Shown in pieces: positions 6,482 through 14,362 of a stretch of 59,115 nt of DNA. Source of the stretch: Streptomyces sp. Ru62 (GTDB lineage Bacteria; Actinomycetota; Actinomycetes; Streptomycetales; Streptomycetaceae); the NCBI RefSeq assembly GCF_002920615.1, contig NZ_PQSU01000044.1, positions 1 through 59,115 on the forward strand. The letters are read 5' to 3'. The notes beneath the pieces are model-generated. The model did no database searches, was not told the origin of the DNA, and was given only the letters and a program-made list of their open reading frames with translations. Numbering within the stretch: position 1 is the first letter of the stretch; the number at the start of each line of letters is the position of its first letter. The position numbers and the translations under genes were made by a program.

Positions 6482-8671
6482 ATGGCGCCACAGCGCAACA
6501 CCGGAGCGGGCGCGGAACCGGAACTTCCCGAGTACGCCGGGCACTATCGGCTGGAGTCCTGCCTGGGCTCCGGCGGCATGGGGGTCGTACACCTCGCCCG
6601 GAGCACCTCCGGGATGCGGCTCGCGGTGAAGGTCGTACACGCCGAGTTCGCGCGGGATCCGGAGTTCAGGGGCCGTTTCCGGCAGGAGGTGGCCGCCGCG
6701 CGCAGGGTCAGCGGGGCCTTCACGGCACCCGTCGTGGACGCCGATCCAGAGGCCGCACGCCCCTGGATGGCCACCCTGTTCATCCCCGGGCCGACCCTCT
6801 CCGACCATGTGAAGCGGAAGGGCCCCATGCCCACGGAGCAGCTGCGCCGGCTGATGGCGGGGCTCGCCGAGGCGCTGCGGGACATCCACCGGGTCGGGGT
6901 CGTGCACCGGGATCTCAAGCCCAGCAACGTGCTGCTCGCCGAGGACGGGCCGAAAGTCATCGACTTCGGCATCTCCCGGCCGAAGGACAGCGAACTGCGC
7001 ACCGAGACCGGGAAGTTGATCGGCACTCCGCCGTTCATGGCGCCCGAGCAGTTCCGGCGGCCCCGGGAGGTCGGCCCGGCCGCCGACATCTTCGCGCTCG
7101 GTTCGGTGATGGTGCACGCGGCCACCGGGCGCGGGCCGTTCGACTCCGACAGTCCGTACGTCGTCGCCTACCAGGTGGTCCACGACGAACCCGACCTGAC
7201 CGGCGTACCGGAAGGGCTCGCCCCGCTGGTACGCCGGTGTCTCGCCAAGGAGCCTGAGGACCGGCCCACGCCGGACGAACTGATGCGGGAACTGCGCTCG
7301 GTGGCGGCCTCGTACGACACCCAGGCGTTCATACCGGCGCAGCGGACGGGTGCGGAGCAACGGGCGGGCGAGGACCGGGCTCCTGCGGAAGCCGGGGCGG
7401 AGGCAGGGGAAGGGGAAGGGGCGGAGGCAGGGGGCGCTTCCGCTGGAGCCGGTCGTTCCGACGGTGCCGGTCGGCGTACGGGCCGAGGCCCGGGGCGTCG
7501 GCGAGTGGTGGCGCTGACGGCCGGCAGCCTGGGGCTGGCGTTGCTCGGTGCGCTCGTCTCGGTGTGGGCGTCCGGCGGAAACGATCAGTCACCCACGAGG
7601 AAGGGCGAGCCGACGCTGACGGCGGCTTCCGGCAGCGCGTGGACGGCCCGGCCGGCGGTCGGCGGCGAGGGCATGCCGCACTGCGCGTACGGGGCCGGGA
7701 AGGTGTTCTGCGCGCGGCCGGGTGTCGTCTTCGCGCTCTCCGCGAGCGACGGCGCCCTGCTGTGGCGGCGTTCGGTCGACACCCGGTCCACGAGCGGGCC
7801 CCCGGTCCTCTCCGGTGGGCTGGTCCAGCCGTACACGGACGGCGGCTCACGGCTCGCCGGCCTGGATCCGGCCACGGGCAGACAGGTGTGGCAGCGACGG
7901 CTGCCGGCTGGGACGACCGTGCGGTACGCCGGTGACACGGCCCTGCTCGCCAGCGCCGACGGCAGGGTCACCGGCGTGGACGGCGCGAACGGCGCCACCC
8001 GCTGGCGGAGCGCGGTACCCGGTCAGGGCATGCCGGCCCTCGACGCCTTCCCCGGCGCCTCGACGGCCTTCGCGACGCGTACGTCCGCCGACGGGACGAG
8101 CACACGGGTGACCGCCGTGGACCCGGGCACCGGCCGGGTGCGGTGGGACGTACGGCTCGGTGGCTGGCTCAAGCCGTTCGCGGCGCAGGACGGTTCGGTG
8201 TTCTTCCTGGCCGTGGACAGCGCGTACGGCGCCACGGAGATCGTCCGCTACAGCCCCGGCACGGGCGCGACCCGGCGCGTCGCGCTGCCCGCCGTCCTCG
8301 ACGGCGCGCACGCGACGGTGCGCGGGAACGTGGTGTACGTGCTGGCCACCGGTGGCTCCCTGGACGCCGTGGACCTGGAATCGGGGCGGTCGGGCAAGCA
8401 CCTGTGGCACCTGGAGACGTCGGTGAGCCGTGGTTCGGCACCCGTCGTGCGGCGCGGTCGGGTGTACCTCACCGCGAGCGACGGCCGGCTGCTCGCCGTC
8501 GACGCCGGGAACGGCAGGCTCGTCGGGCAGACGCCGGCGCGGCTGGGCGCGAACTCGGCCGAGGTCATGAGCACCCCGCCCGCACCGGTGCCGGTCGACA
8601 CCCGCGTCCTCGCCGCCGCGCCCGACGGCACGGTCTTCACCGTGGACAGCGGGAACCCGTCGGCCTGGTGA
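6482..8671 (+). CDS. Transmembrane Ser/Thr protein kinase with PQQ-like beta-propeller sensor
   Basis: A 729-aa receptor kinase. The N-terminal Hanks kinase domain (about residues 20-285) has the glycine loop GSGGMG (29-34), catalytic Lys50 in AVKVV, HRDLKPSN with Asp near 143, DFG near 161-163 and APEQF. A variable Ala/Glu/Gly-rich linker leads to one membrane segment (about 342-365). The extracellular 360 residues hold PQQ/WD40-like repeats (ALSASDGALLWRR, GLDPATGRQVWQR and AVDPGTGRVRWD). ATG 6482 is chosen over GTG 6443 because the added residues are low-complexity. A TAGGCT -10-like box lies at 6435. The external ligand is unknown. Confidence 0.92.
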   Translation: MAPQRNTGAGAEPELPEYAGHYRLESCLGSGGMGVVHLARSTSGMRLAVKVVHAEFARDPEFRGRFRQEVAAARRVSGAFTAPVVDADPEAARPWMATLFIPGPTLSDHVKRKGPMPTEQLRRLMAGLAEALRDIHRVGVVHRDLKPSNVLLAEDGPKVIDFGISRPKDSELRTETGKLIGTPPFMAPEQFRRPREVGPAADIFALGSVMVHAATGRGPFDSDSPYVVAYQVVHDEPDLTGVPEGLAPLVRRCLAKEPEDRPTPDELMRELRSVAASYDTQAFIPAQRTGAEQRAGEDRAPAEAGAEAGEGEGAEAGGASAGAGRSDGAGRRTGRGPGRRRVVALTAGSLGLALLGALVSVWASGGNDQSPTRKGEPTLTAASGSAWTARPAVGGEGMPHCAYGAGKVFCARPGVVFALSASDGALLWRRSVDTRSTSGPPVLSGGLVQPYTDGGSRLAGLDPATGRQVWQRRLPAGTTVRYAGDTALLASADGRVTGVDGANGATRWRSAVPGQGMPALDAFPGASTAFATRTSADGTSTRVTAVDPGTGRVRWDVRLGGWLKPFAAQDGSVFFLAVDSAYGATEIVRYSPGTGATRRVALPAVLDGAHATVRGNVVYVLATGGSLDAVDLESGRSGKHLWHLETSVSRGSAPVVRRGRVYLTASDGRLLAVDAGNGRLVGQTPARLGANSAEVMSTPPAPVPVDTRVLAAAPDGTVFTVDSGNPSAW

Positions 8672-8775
8672 CCCCGGACCCGGGAAGAGGCCGGGCGGTG
8701 CGGGGACAGCGGACGGCCCGGTGGGGCTGGGGACGGCGAGCGGTCCGGTGATCCACCCAGGGGCCGTCCGTGACC

Positions 8776-8886
8776 CGGCGAAGGCCGCCCGGAACGGCGA
8801 AGGGCCGGCCACCGAACGGCGAAGGGCCGGCCGCCCGTGGAACGGCGAACGGCGACCGCCCGTGGAACGGCGAAGGGCCGCCCCGG
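8776..8886. repeat. Short tandem/interspersed repeat after the kinase gene
   Basis: Four copies of GAACGGCGAA occur in about 110 bp (starting at 8792, 8814, 8840 and 8865). The first two are part of an exact 19-nt repeat, GAACGGCGAAGGGCCGGCC, at 22-nt spacing. The copies separate the kinase and ilvD stops, which are convergent. No perfect hairpin terminator is formed. Confidence 0.6.
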
Positions 8887-8912
8887 TCGGGAGCGGCCCC
8901 TGCTGTCGTGGC

Positions 8913-10766
8913 TCAGCCCAGGCGGGACACGTCGCGCACGGCGCCCTTGTCCGCGCTCGTCGCCATCGCCGCGTAGGCGCGCAGGGCGGCGGAGACCTTG
9001 CGTTCGCGGTTCTTGGGGGCGTAGACGCCGTTCAGGGCCTGCTCCCGGCGGGCCAGCTCGGCCTCGTCGACCAGCAGCTCGATCGTGCGGCCCGGGATGT
9101 CGATGCGGATGCGGTCGCCGTCCTGGACGAGGGCGATCGTGCCGCCGGAGGCCGCCTCGGGCGAGGCGTGGCCGATGGAGAGGCCCGAGGTGCCGCCGGA
9201 GAAGCGGCCGTCGGTGATCAGGGCGCAGCTCTTGCCGAGGCCACGGCCCTTCAGGTACGAGGTCGGGTACAGCATCTCCTGCATGCCGGGGCCGCCCTTG
9301 GGGCCCTCGTAGCGGATGACGACGACGTCGCCGTCCTTGACCTCCTGGGTCAGGATGCGCTGGACGGCCTCCTCCTGGGACTCGCAGACGACGGCCGGGC
9401 CCTCGAAGGTCCAGATCGACTCGTCCACGCCGGCCGTCTTGACCACGCAGCCGTCGACGGCGAGGTTGCCGCGCAGGACCGCGAGGCCGCCGTCCTTGGA
9501 GTAGGCGTGCTCGACGGAGCGGATGCAGCCGTTCTCGGCGTCCTCGTCCAGGGCCTCCCAGCGCTCGGACTGGGAGAACGCCTCGGCGGAGCGGACGCAT
9601 CCGGGGGCCGCGTGCCACAGCTCGACCGCCTCCTGCGACGGGGAACCGCCGCGGACGTCCCAGGTCTTCAGCCAGTCGGCGAGGGAGGGGCTGTGCACGG
9701 CGTGCACGTCCTCGTTGAGCAGGCCGGCGCGGTGCAGTTCGCCGAGGAGGGCCGGGATGCCGCCGGCGCGGTGCACGTCCTCCATGTAGTACGTGCGGTT
9801 CTTGGCGACGTTGGGGGCCACCTTCGCCAGACAGGGCACGCGGCGCGAGACGGCGTCGATCTGGTCCAGGCCGAACGGGACGCCCGCCTCCTGCGCGGCG
9901 GCCAGCAGGTGCAGGATCGTGTTGGTGGAGCCGCCCATCGCGATGTCCAGGGCCATGGCGTTCTCGAAGGCCTGGAAGGTGGCGATGTTGCGGGGCAGGA
10001 CGGTGTCGTCGTCCTGCTCGTAGTAGCGGCGGGTGAGGTCCATGACCGTGCGGGCCGCGTTCTCGTACAGGGCGCGGCGCGCGGTGTGGGTGGCGAGGAC
10101 CGAGCCGTTGCCGGGCAGGGAGAGGCCGATGGCCTCGGTCAGGCAGTTCATCGAGTTGGCGGTGAACATGCCGGAACAGCTGCCGCAGGTGGGGCAGGCG
10201 TTCTCCTCGATGCGGAGGATGTCCTCGTCGGAGATCTTGTCGTTGACGGCGTCGGAGATCGCGTCGACCAGGTCGAGCGTGCGGACCGTGCCGTCCACGA
10301 GGGTGGCGCGGCCGGACTCCATGGGGCCGCCGGAGACGAAGACCGTCGGGATGTTCAGGCGCAGGGCCGCCATCAGCATGCCCGGAGTGATCTTGTCGCA
10401 GTTGGAGATGCAGACCAGGGCGTCGGCGCAGTGCGCCTCGACCATGTACTCGACCGAGTCCGCGATCAGGTCGCGGGAGGGCAGGGAGTACAGCATGCCG
10501 CCGTGGCCCATGGCGATGCCGTCGTCGACGGCGATGGTGTTGAACTCGCGCGGGATGCCGCCCGCCTCCTTGATCGCCTCGCTGACGATCCGGCCGACCG
10601 GCTGGAGGTGGGTGTGGCCCGGCACGAATTCGGTGAAGGAGTTGGCGACGGCGATGATCGGCTTCCGGCCGATGTCCGCACCGGGTACACCGGAGGCGCG
10701 CATAAGGGCGCGGGCGCCCGCCATGTTGCGGCCGTGGGTGACTGTGCGGGACCTCAGCTCGGGCAT
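8913..10766 (-). CDS. ilvD: Dihydroxy-acid dehydratase
   Basis: This enzyme converts 2,3-dihydroxy-isovalerate and -methylvalerate to the 2-keto acids of valine, isoleucine, leucine and pantothenate synthesis. The 617-aa protein has the Fe-S cluster cysteines in SNCDKITPGM and ACPTCGSCSGMFTANSMNC, and the C-terminal signature GRFSGGTSGLSIGH. ATG 10766 is preceded by a GAAGGAGC ribosome binding site; upstream in-frame residues are non-coding in character. It is transcribed separately from the TetR gene 95 bp upstream. No leader attenuator with Ile/Leu/Val codons was seen. Confidence 0.97.
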   Translation of the reverse strand: MPELRSRTVTHGRNMAGARALMRASGVPGADIGRKPIIAVANSFTEFVPGHTHLQPVGRIVSEAIKEAGGIPREFNTIAVDDGIAMGHGGMLYSLPSRDLIADSVEYMVEAHCADALVCISNCDKITPGMLMAALRLNIPTVFVSGGPMESGRATLVDGTVRTLDLVDAISDAVNDKISDEDILRIEENACPTCGSCSGMFTANSMNCLTEAIGLSLPGNGSVLATHTARRALYENAARTVMDLTRRYYEQDDDTVLPRNIATFQAFENAMALDIAMGGSTNTILHLLAAAQEAGVPFGLDQIDAVSRRVPCLAKVAPNVAKNRTYYMEDVHRAGGIPALLGELHRAGLLNEDVHAVHSPSLADWLKTWDVRGGSPSQEAVELWHAAPGCVRSAEAFSQSERWEALDEDAENGCIRSVEHAYSKDGGLAVLRGNLAVDGCVVKTAGVDESIWTFEGPAVVCESQEEAVQRILTQEVKDGDVVVIRYEGPKGGPGMQEMLYPTSYLKGRGLGKSCALITDGRFSGGTSGLSIGHASPEAASGGTIALVQDGDRIRIDIPGRTIELLVDEAELARREQALNGVYAPKNRERKVSAALRAYAAMATSADKGAVRDVSRLG

Positions 10767-10861
10767 CGTCGCTCGCTCCTTCAGACGGATGTGGCTGTCA
10801 TCGAGCGTACGCCGGTCATCCAGTGGGCGGGACAAGGTGTCCGAATCGCGGGACGCGCGTT

Positions 10862-11497
10862 TCATGGAGCAGTCAGGTGCCCCTGTACGACGGGGGCGAC
10901 CCGGGCGATGATGCGCTCCAGGTCCGCCGACGCCAGCGGCTCCACCTTGATCACGTAACGGAGCATGGCACAGCCCACCAGCTGGGCGGCCGCCAGCTCG
11001 GCGCGCAGCTCGGCGTCCGGCAGCTCCAGCTGGGCGGCGATGCGGCGCAGCAGTTGGGTGGCGACCAGGCGGCGGAAGACGGCGGCGGCCGTGTCGTTGT
11101 TGACGGCGGAGCGCACGATGGCGAGCAGCGGGGTGCGGGTGGTGGGGTTCTCCCAGATGCCGAAGATGAACCGGGTCAGCCGCTCGCCGACGGCGTCCGG
11201 GGGGCCCTCGGCGACCGCCCCCGGCGCGTTCAGCGCGGGGGCGAAGGCGACCTCGATGGCCGCTTCGAAGACCTGCTCCTTGGTGCCGAAGTAGTGGTGG
11301 ACGAGCGCGGAGTCCACGCCGGCGGCCTTGGCGATGCCGCGTACGGACGTCTTCTCGTAGCCGCGCGCGGAGAACTCCTCGCGGGCGGCGGCGAGGATGC
11401 GGTCCCGGGTGCCGGCGGACTCGGTGCGCGGGGGCCGGCCCCGGCGCCGGGCGGGCGGCTCGGGGACCGTGTCGTTCGCCGGCGGGGTGGCGGTCAT
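10862..11497 (-). CDS. TetR family transcriptional regulator
   Basis: A 211-aa repressor-type regulator. After a basic, Pro-rich N-terminus (ARRRGRPPRTES), residues of about 28-75 form the TetR helix-turn-helix: TRDRILAAAREEFSARGYEK followed by TSVRGIAKAAGVDSALVHHY. The C-terminal ligand domain resembles the TetR_C_33/PsrA-like group (RLTRFIFGIWEN). Its ATG overlaps the stop of the sugar isomerase gene (ATGA), so it is coupled to that gene and probably co-transcribed. The ligand is unknown. Confidence 0.9.
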   Translation of the reverse strand: MTATPPANDTVPEPPARRRGRPPRTESAGTRDRILAAAREEFSARGYEKTSVRGIAKAAGVDSALVHHYFGTKEQVFEAAIEVAFAPALNAPGAVAEGPPDAVGERLTRFIFGIWENPTTRTPLLAIVRSAVNNDTAAAVFRRLVATQLLRRIAAQLELPDAELRAELAAAQLVGCAMLRYVIKVEPLASADLERIIARVAPVVQGHLTAP

Positions 11498-12327
11498 CGG
11501 CGGGTCACCCGCACGGCCGCCGCGGCGAGGTGCTTGCGCGTGTACTCCAGGGCCTCGGCGAGGTCGGCCTCGCGCTCGGCGCCGGACATCGCCCGCCGGG
11601 TGTTGACCTCGATCACGACGTGGCCGTCGAAGCCGGTGTGCACCAGGCGCTCCAGCAGTTCGGCGCAGGGCTGGGTGCCCCGGCCGGGCACCAGGTGCTC
11701 GTCCTTGGCGGAGCCCCGGCCGTCGGCGAGGTGGACGTGCCCGAGCCGGTCCCCCATGCGGTCGATCATGCCCAGGGCGTCGGTGCGGGCCGTCGCCGTG
11801 TGGCTGAGGTCGATCGTGAAGTGCCGGTAGTCGTCGTGGGTGACGTCCCAGTCGGGGGCGTAGGCGAGCATCTCGCGGTCGCGGTAGCGCCAGGGGTACA
11901 TGTTCTCGACGGCGAACCGTACGTCCGTCTCGTTCGCCATCCGCCAGATCCCGTCGACGAACTCCCGGGCGTACTGCCGCTGCCAGCGGAAGGGCGGGTG
12001 GACGACGACGGTGGAGGCGTCCAGCTTCTCCGCCGCCGCCCGGGCCCGCTGGAGCTTGACCCAGGGGTCGGTGGACCAGACGCGCTGGGTGATCAGCAGG
12101 CAGGGGGCGTGGACGGCCAGGATCGGGATGCCGTGGTAGTCCGAGAGGCGACGCAGGGCCTCGATGTCCTGGCTGACCGGGTCGGTCCACACCATGACCT
12201 CGACGCCGTCGTAACCGAGGCGCGCGGCGATCTCGAAGGCCGTCGCCGTCGACTCGGGGTAGACGGAGGCGGTCGAGAGCGCGATGCGCACGTCTGCGTC
12301 CCTTGGTTCAGCCACGTCCGTCACCAT
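11494..12327 (-). CDS. Sugar phosphate isomerase/epimerase (AP endonuclease 2-like TIM barrel)
   Basis: A 277-aa protein of the xylose isomerase-like TIM-barrel superfamily. Typical strands are RIALSTASVYPE at the N-terminus, GYDGVEVMVW, AVHAPC, VVVHPPFRW, FAVENMYPW (metal-ligand Glu), FTIDLSHT, GHVHLADGRG and the final HVVIEVNTRR with a second metal-ligand Glu. Conserved His, Glu and Asp indicate a divalent-metal active site. The substrate is not predictable. It is the first gene of a pair with the coupled TetR regulator downstream, which may control it. Confidence 0.85.
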   Translation of the reverse strand: MVTDVAEPRDADVRIALSTASVYPESTATAFEIAARLGYDGVEVMVWTDPVSQDIEALRRLSDYHGIPILAVHAPCLLITQRVWSTDPWVKLQRARAAAEKLDASTVVVHPPFRWQRQYAREFVDGIWRMANETDVRFAVENMYPWRYRDREMLAYAPDWDVTHDDYRHFTIDLSHTATARTDALGMIDRMGDRLGHVHLADGRGSAKDEHLVPGRGTQPCAELLERLVHTGFDGHVVIEVNTRRAMSGAEREADLAEALEYTRKHLAAAAVRVTRR

Positions 12328-12401
12328 ACGGCGCCGAGGGGCTCGGGTGTTGGGTGCCTGTTCGCCGTTGTGAGGTTTGCCATTTGCGCGGCCGCGGGTG
12401 C

Positions 12402-12433
12402 GTGGTCGCCCCTCGCGCAGTTCCCCGCGCGCC
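12402..12433. repeat. Streptomyces interspersed intergenic motif (reverse copy)
   Basis: The 17-nt core CGCGCAGTTCCCCGCGC at 12414-12430 is the exact reverse complement of the copy at 19414-19430. The motif lies between convergently or co-oriented gene ends, outside coding sequence. I recall many such copies in Streptomyces genomes, mostly near gene ends. Confidence 0.6.
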
Positions 12434-12443
12434 TTCGGGGGCG

Positions 12444-13376
12444 CTAGTCCGAGCCCATGTGGTCGAGGCGGCGGAGGATGACGCCCTCCCTCAGGGCCCA
12501 GGGGCAGATCTCCAGTTTCTCCACGCCGAAGAGGTCCATCGCGCCCTCCGCCACCAGGGCGCCGGCGAGGAGCTGACCTGCCCTGCCGTCCGAGACGCCG
12601 GGCAGTTCCGCGCGCTGTTCCGTCGTCATGCCGGCCAGGCGCGGGACCCAGGCCTCCAGGGACTCGCGTTTGAGTTCCCGCTGGACGTAGAGGCCCTCGG
12701 CGCTGCGGGCGGCGCCGGCGATGCGGGCGAGCTGCCTGAAGGTCTTGGAGGTGGCGACCACGTGGTCCGGGGCGCCGAAGCGGCTGAATTCGCCGACCGT
12801 GCGGGCGATCTCCGTGCGGACGTGGCGGCGCAGGGCGCGGACGTCCTCCGGGTCGGGCGGGTCGCCGGGCAGCCAGCCGGCGGTGAGGCGGCCGGCGCCG
12901 AGCGGGAGGGAGACGGCCGCGTCCGGTTCCTCGTCCATGCCGAAGGCGATCTCCAGGGAACCGCCGCCGATGTCCAGGACCAGCAGCTTCCCGGCGGACC
13001 AGCCGAACCAGCGGCGTACGGCGAGGAAGGTGAGCCGGGCCTCCTCGGCCCCGGCGAGGACCTGGAGTCGTACGCCGGTCTCGTCGGCCACGCGCGCGAG
13101 GACGTCGTCGGCGTTGGTGGCCTCGCGGACGGCGGAGGTGGCGAACGGCAGCAGGTCCTCGACGCCCTTGTCCTCGGCGGCCTGGAGCGCGTCCCGCACA
13201 ACGGCGATCAGCTGGTCGATGCCTTCCTCGCCGATGGCACCGCTGTCGTCGAGGAGCTGGGCGAGCCGGAGTTCGGCCTTGTGCGAATGCGCGGGCAGCG
13301 GGCGCGCGCCGGGGTGCGCGTCCACCACCAGCAGATGCACCGTGTTCGAACCCACGTCCAGGACACCGAGTCTCAT
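12444..13376 (-). CDS. Ppx/GppA-family exopolyphosphatase/phosphatase
   Basis: A 310-aa protein of the actin-like ATPase superfamily. MRLGVLDVGSNTVHLLVVD is the N-terminal phosphate-binding loop, FATSAVREATN the second motif, and LVLDIGGGSLEIAFG the third, with Glu as the likely catalytic base. The family hydrolyses polyphosphate or pppGpp. Actinobacteria carry short single-module versions like this one, some with exopolyphosphatase activity; which substrate is used here is not known. ATG 13376 fits the conserved N-terminus exactly. Confidence 0.92.
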   Translation of the reverse strand: MRLGVLDVGSNTVHLLVVDAHPGARPLPAHSHKAELRLAQLLDDSGAIGEEGIDQLIAVVRDALQAAEDKGVEDLLPFATSAVREATNADDVLARVADETGVRLQVLAGAEEARLTFLAVRRWFGWSAGKLLVLDIGGGSLEIAFGMDEEPDAAVSLPLGAGRLTAGWLPGDPPDPEDVRALRRHVRTEIARTVGEFSRFGAPDHVVATSKTFRQLARIAGAARSAEGLYVQRELKRESLEAWVPRLAGMTTEQRAELPGVSDGRAGQLLAGALVAEGAMDLFGVEKLEICPWALREGVILRRLDHMGSD

Positions 13377-13447
13377 GTACGGAACGCTACTGCCAGAACG
13401 TCCGTCCTCGGTCCCGCGTGCGGCACCCGGCCACTTACCCTGGACGG

Positions 13448-14290
13448 GTGCCAAAGACGAAAAAGGCGAAGGCTGACAAAGCCGACAAGGCGGGCAAAGG
13501 CCGTAAGGCCGCCAAGACCACCACGGAGGCGTTGATGGGCGACGAGAAGGGGCTCGATTTCGCCCGTGCCTGGGTGGAGTTTCCTGACCCGGCGGACGAC
13601 GAGCAGGTCTTCCGCTGCGATCTGACATGGCTGACCTCTCGCTGGAACTGCATCTTCGGCAGTGGCTGCCAGGGCATTCAGGCGGGCCGCGCGGACGACG
13701 GGTGCTGCACGCTGGGGGCGCACTTCTCCGACGAGGACGACGAGAAGCGGGTCGCCGAGCACGTGGCGCGGCTCACGCCGGAGATCTGGCAGCACCATGA
13801 CGAGGGCACGCGGGGCGGGTGGGTCTCCGAGGACGAGGAGGGTTCCCGGCAGACGCGGCCGTTCCAGGGGTCGTGCATCTTCCAGAACCGGCCGGGGTTC
13901 GCGGGCGGGGCCGGCTGCTCGCTGCACATCCTGGCGCTGAAGGAGGGCCGGGAACCGCTGGAGACCAAGCCGGACGTGTGCTGGCAGCTGCCGATCCGGC
14001 GGACGTACGACTGGATCGACCGGCCGGACGACACACGGGTGCTCCAGGTGTCCATCGGGGAGTACGACCGCCGGGGCTGGGGGCCGGGCGGGCACGACCT
14101 GCACTGGTGGTGCACCTCGGCGACGTCGGCGCACGGCGCGGGTGAGCCGGTGTACGTGTCCTACCGGGCCGAGCTGACGGAGCTGATGGGCAAGGCGGGG
14201 TACGACCGTCTGGTCGAGCTGTGCGAAGCGCGGCTGGCTTCACAGTTGCCCCTGCTGGCGCCCCACCCGGCCGACCCGGAAGCCTCGTAA
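13448..14290 (+). CDS. Conserved Cys-rich protein of unknown function
   Basis: A 280-aa protein starting at GTG 13448. TACCCT ends 6 nt before the GTG, indicating a leaderless mRNA. The first 35 residues are Lys/Ala-rich (KTKKAKADKADKAGKG), followed by a globular region with clustered cysteines: CIFGSGCQGIQAGRADDGCC (about residues 69-88), then QGSCIF, GAGCSLHIL, DVCWQLP and WWCTS. The cluster suggests an Fe-S or zinc centre. It recalls YkgJ/DUF3109-type proteins, but I cannot assign the family. It is divergent from the Ppx/GppA gene. Confidence 0.8.
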   Translation: MPKTKKAKADKADKAGKGRKAAKTTTEALMGDEKGLDFARAWVEFPDPADDEQVFRCDLTWLTSRWNCIFGSGCQGIQAGRADDGCCTLGAHFSDEDDEKRVAEHVARLTPEIWQHHDEGTRGGWVSEDEEGSRQTRPFQGSCIFQNRPGFAGGAGCSLHILALKEGREPLETKPDVCWQLPIRRTYDWIDRPDDTRVLQVSIGEYDRRGWGPGGHDLHWWCTSATSAHGAGEPVYVSYRAELTELMGKAGYDRLVELCEARLASQLPLLAPHPADPEAS

Positions 14291-14362
14291 CGGCCTTTCC
14301 CGCTCGCTCCTCCCGCCCACCCGGCTCGCTCGGCTGGAAGCCCCCGTCTTCCCGGCTCCTGC

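Noticed and set aside
8792..8880. CRISPR-like repeat spacing after the kinase gene
   Set aside because: Repeats are only 10-19 nt, spacing is irregular and no cas gene is nearby.
13340..13360. TTCGAACC sequence resembling a tRNA T-loop
   Set aside because: It lies within the Ppx/GppA coding sequence and no cloverleaf can be drawn around it; no tRNA genes were seen in the window.
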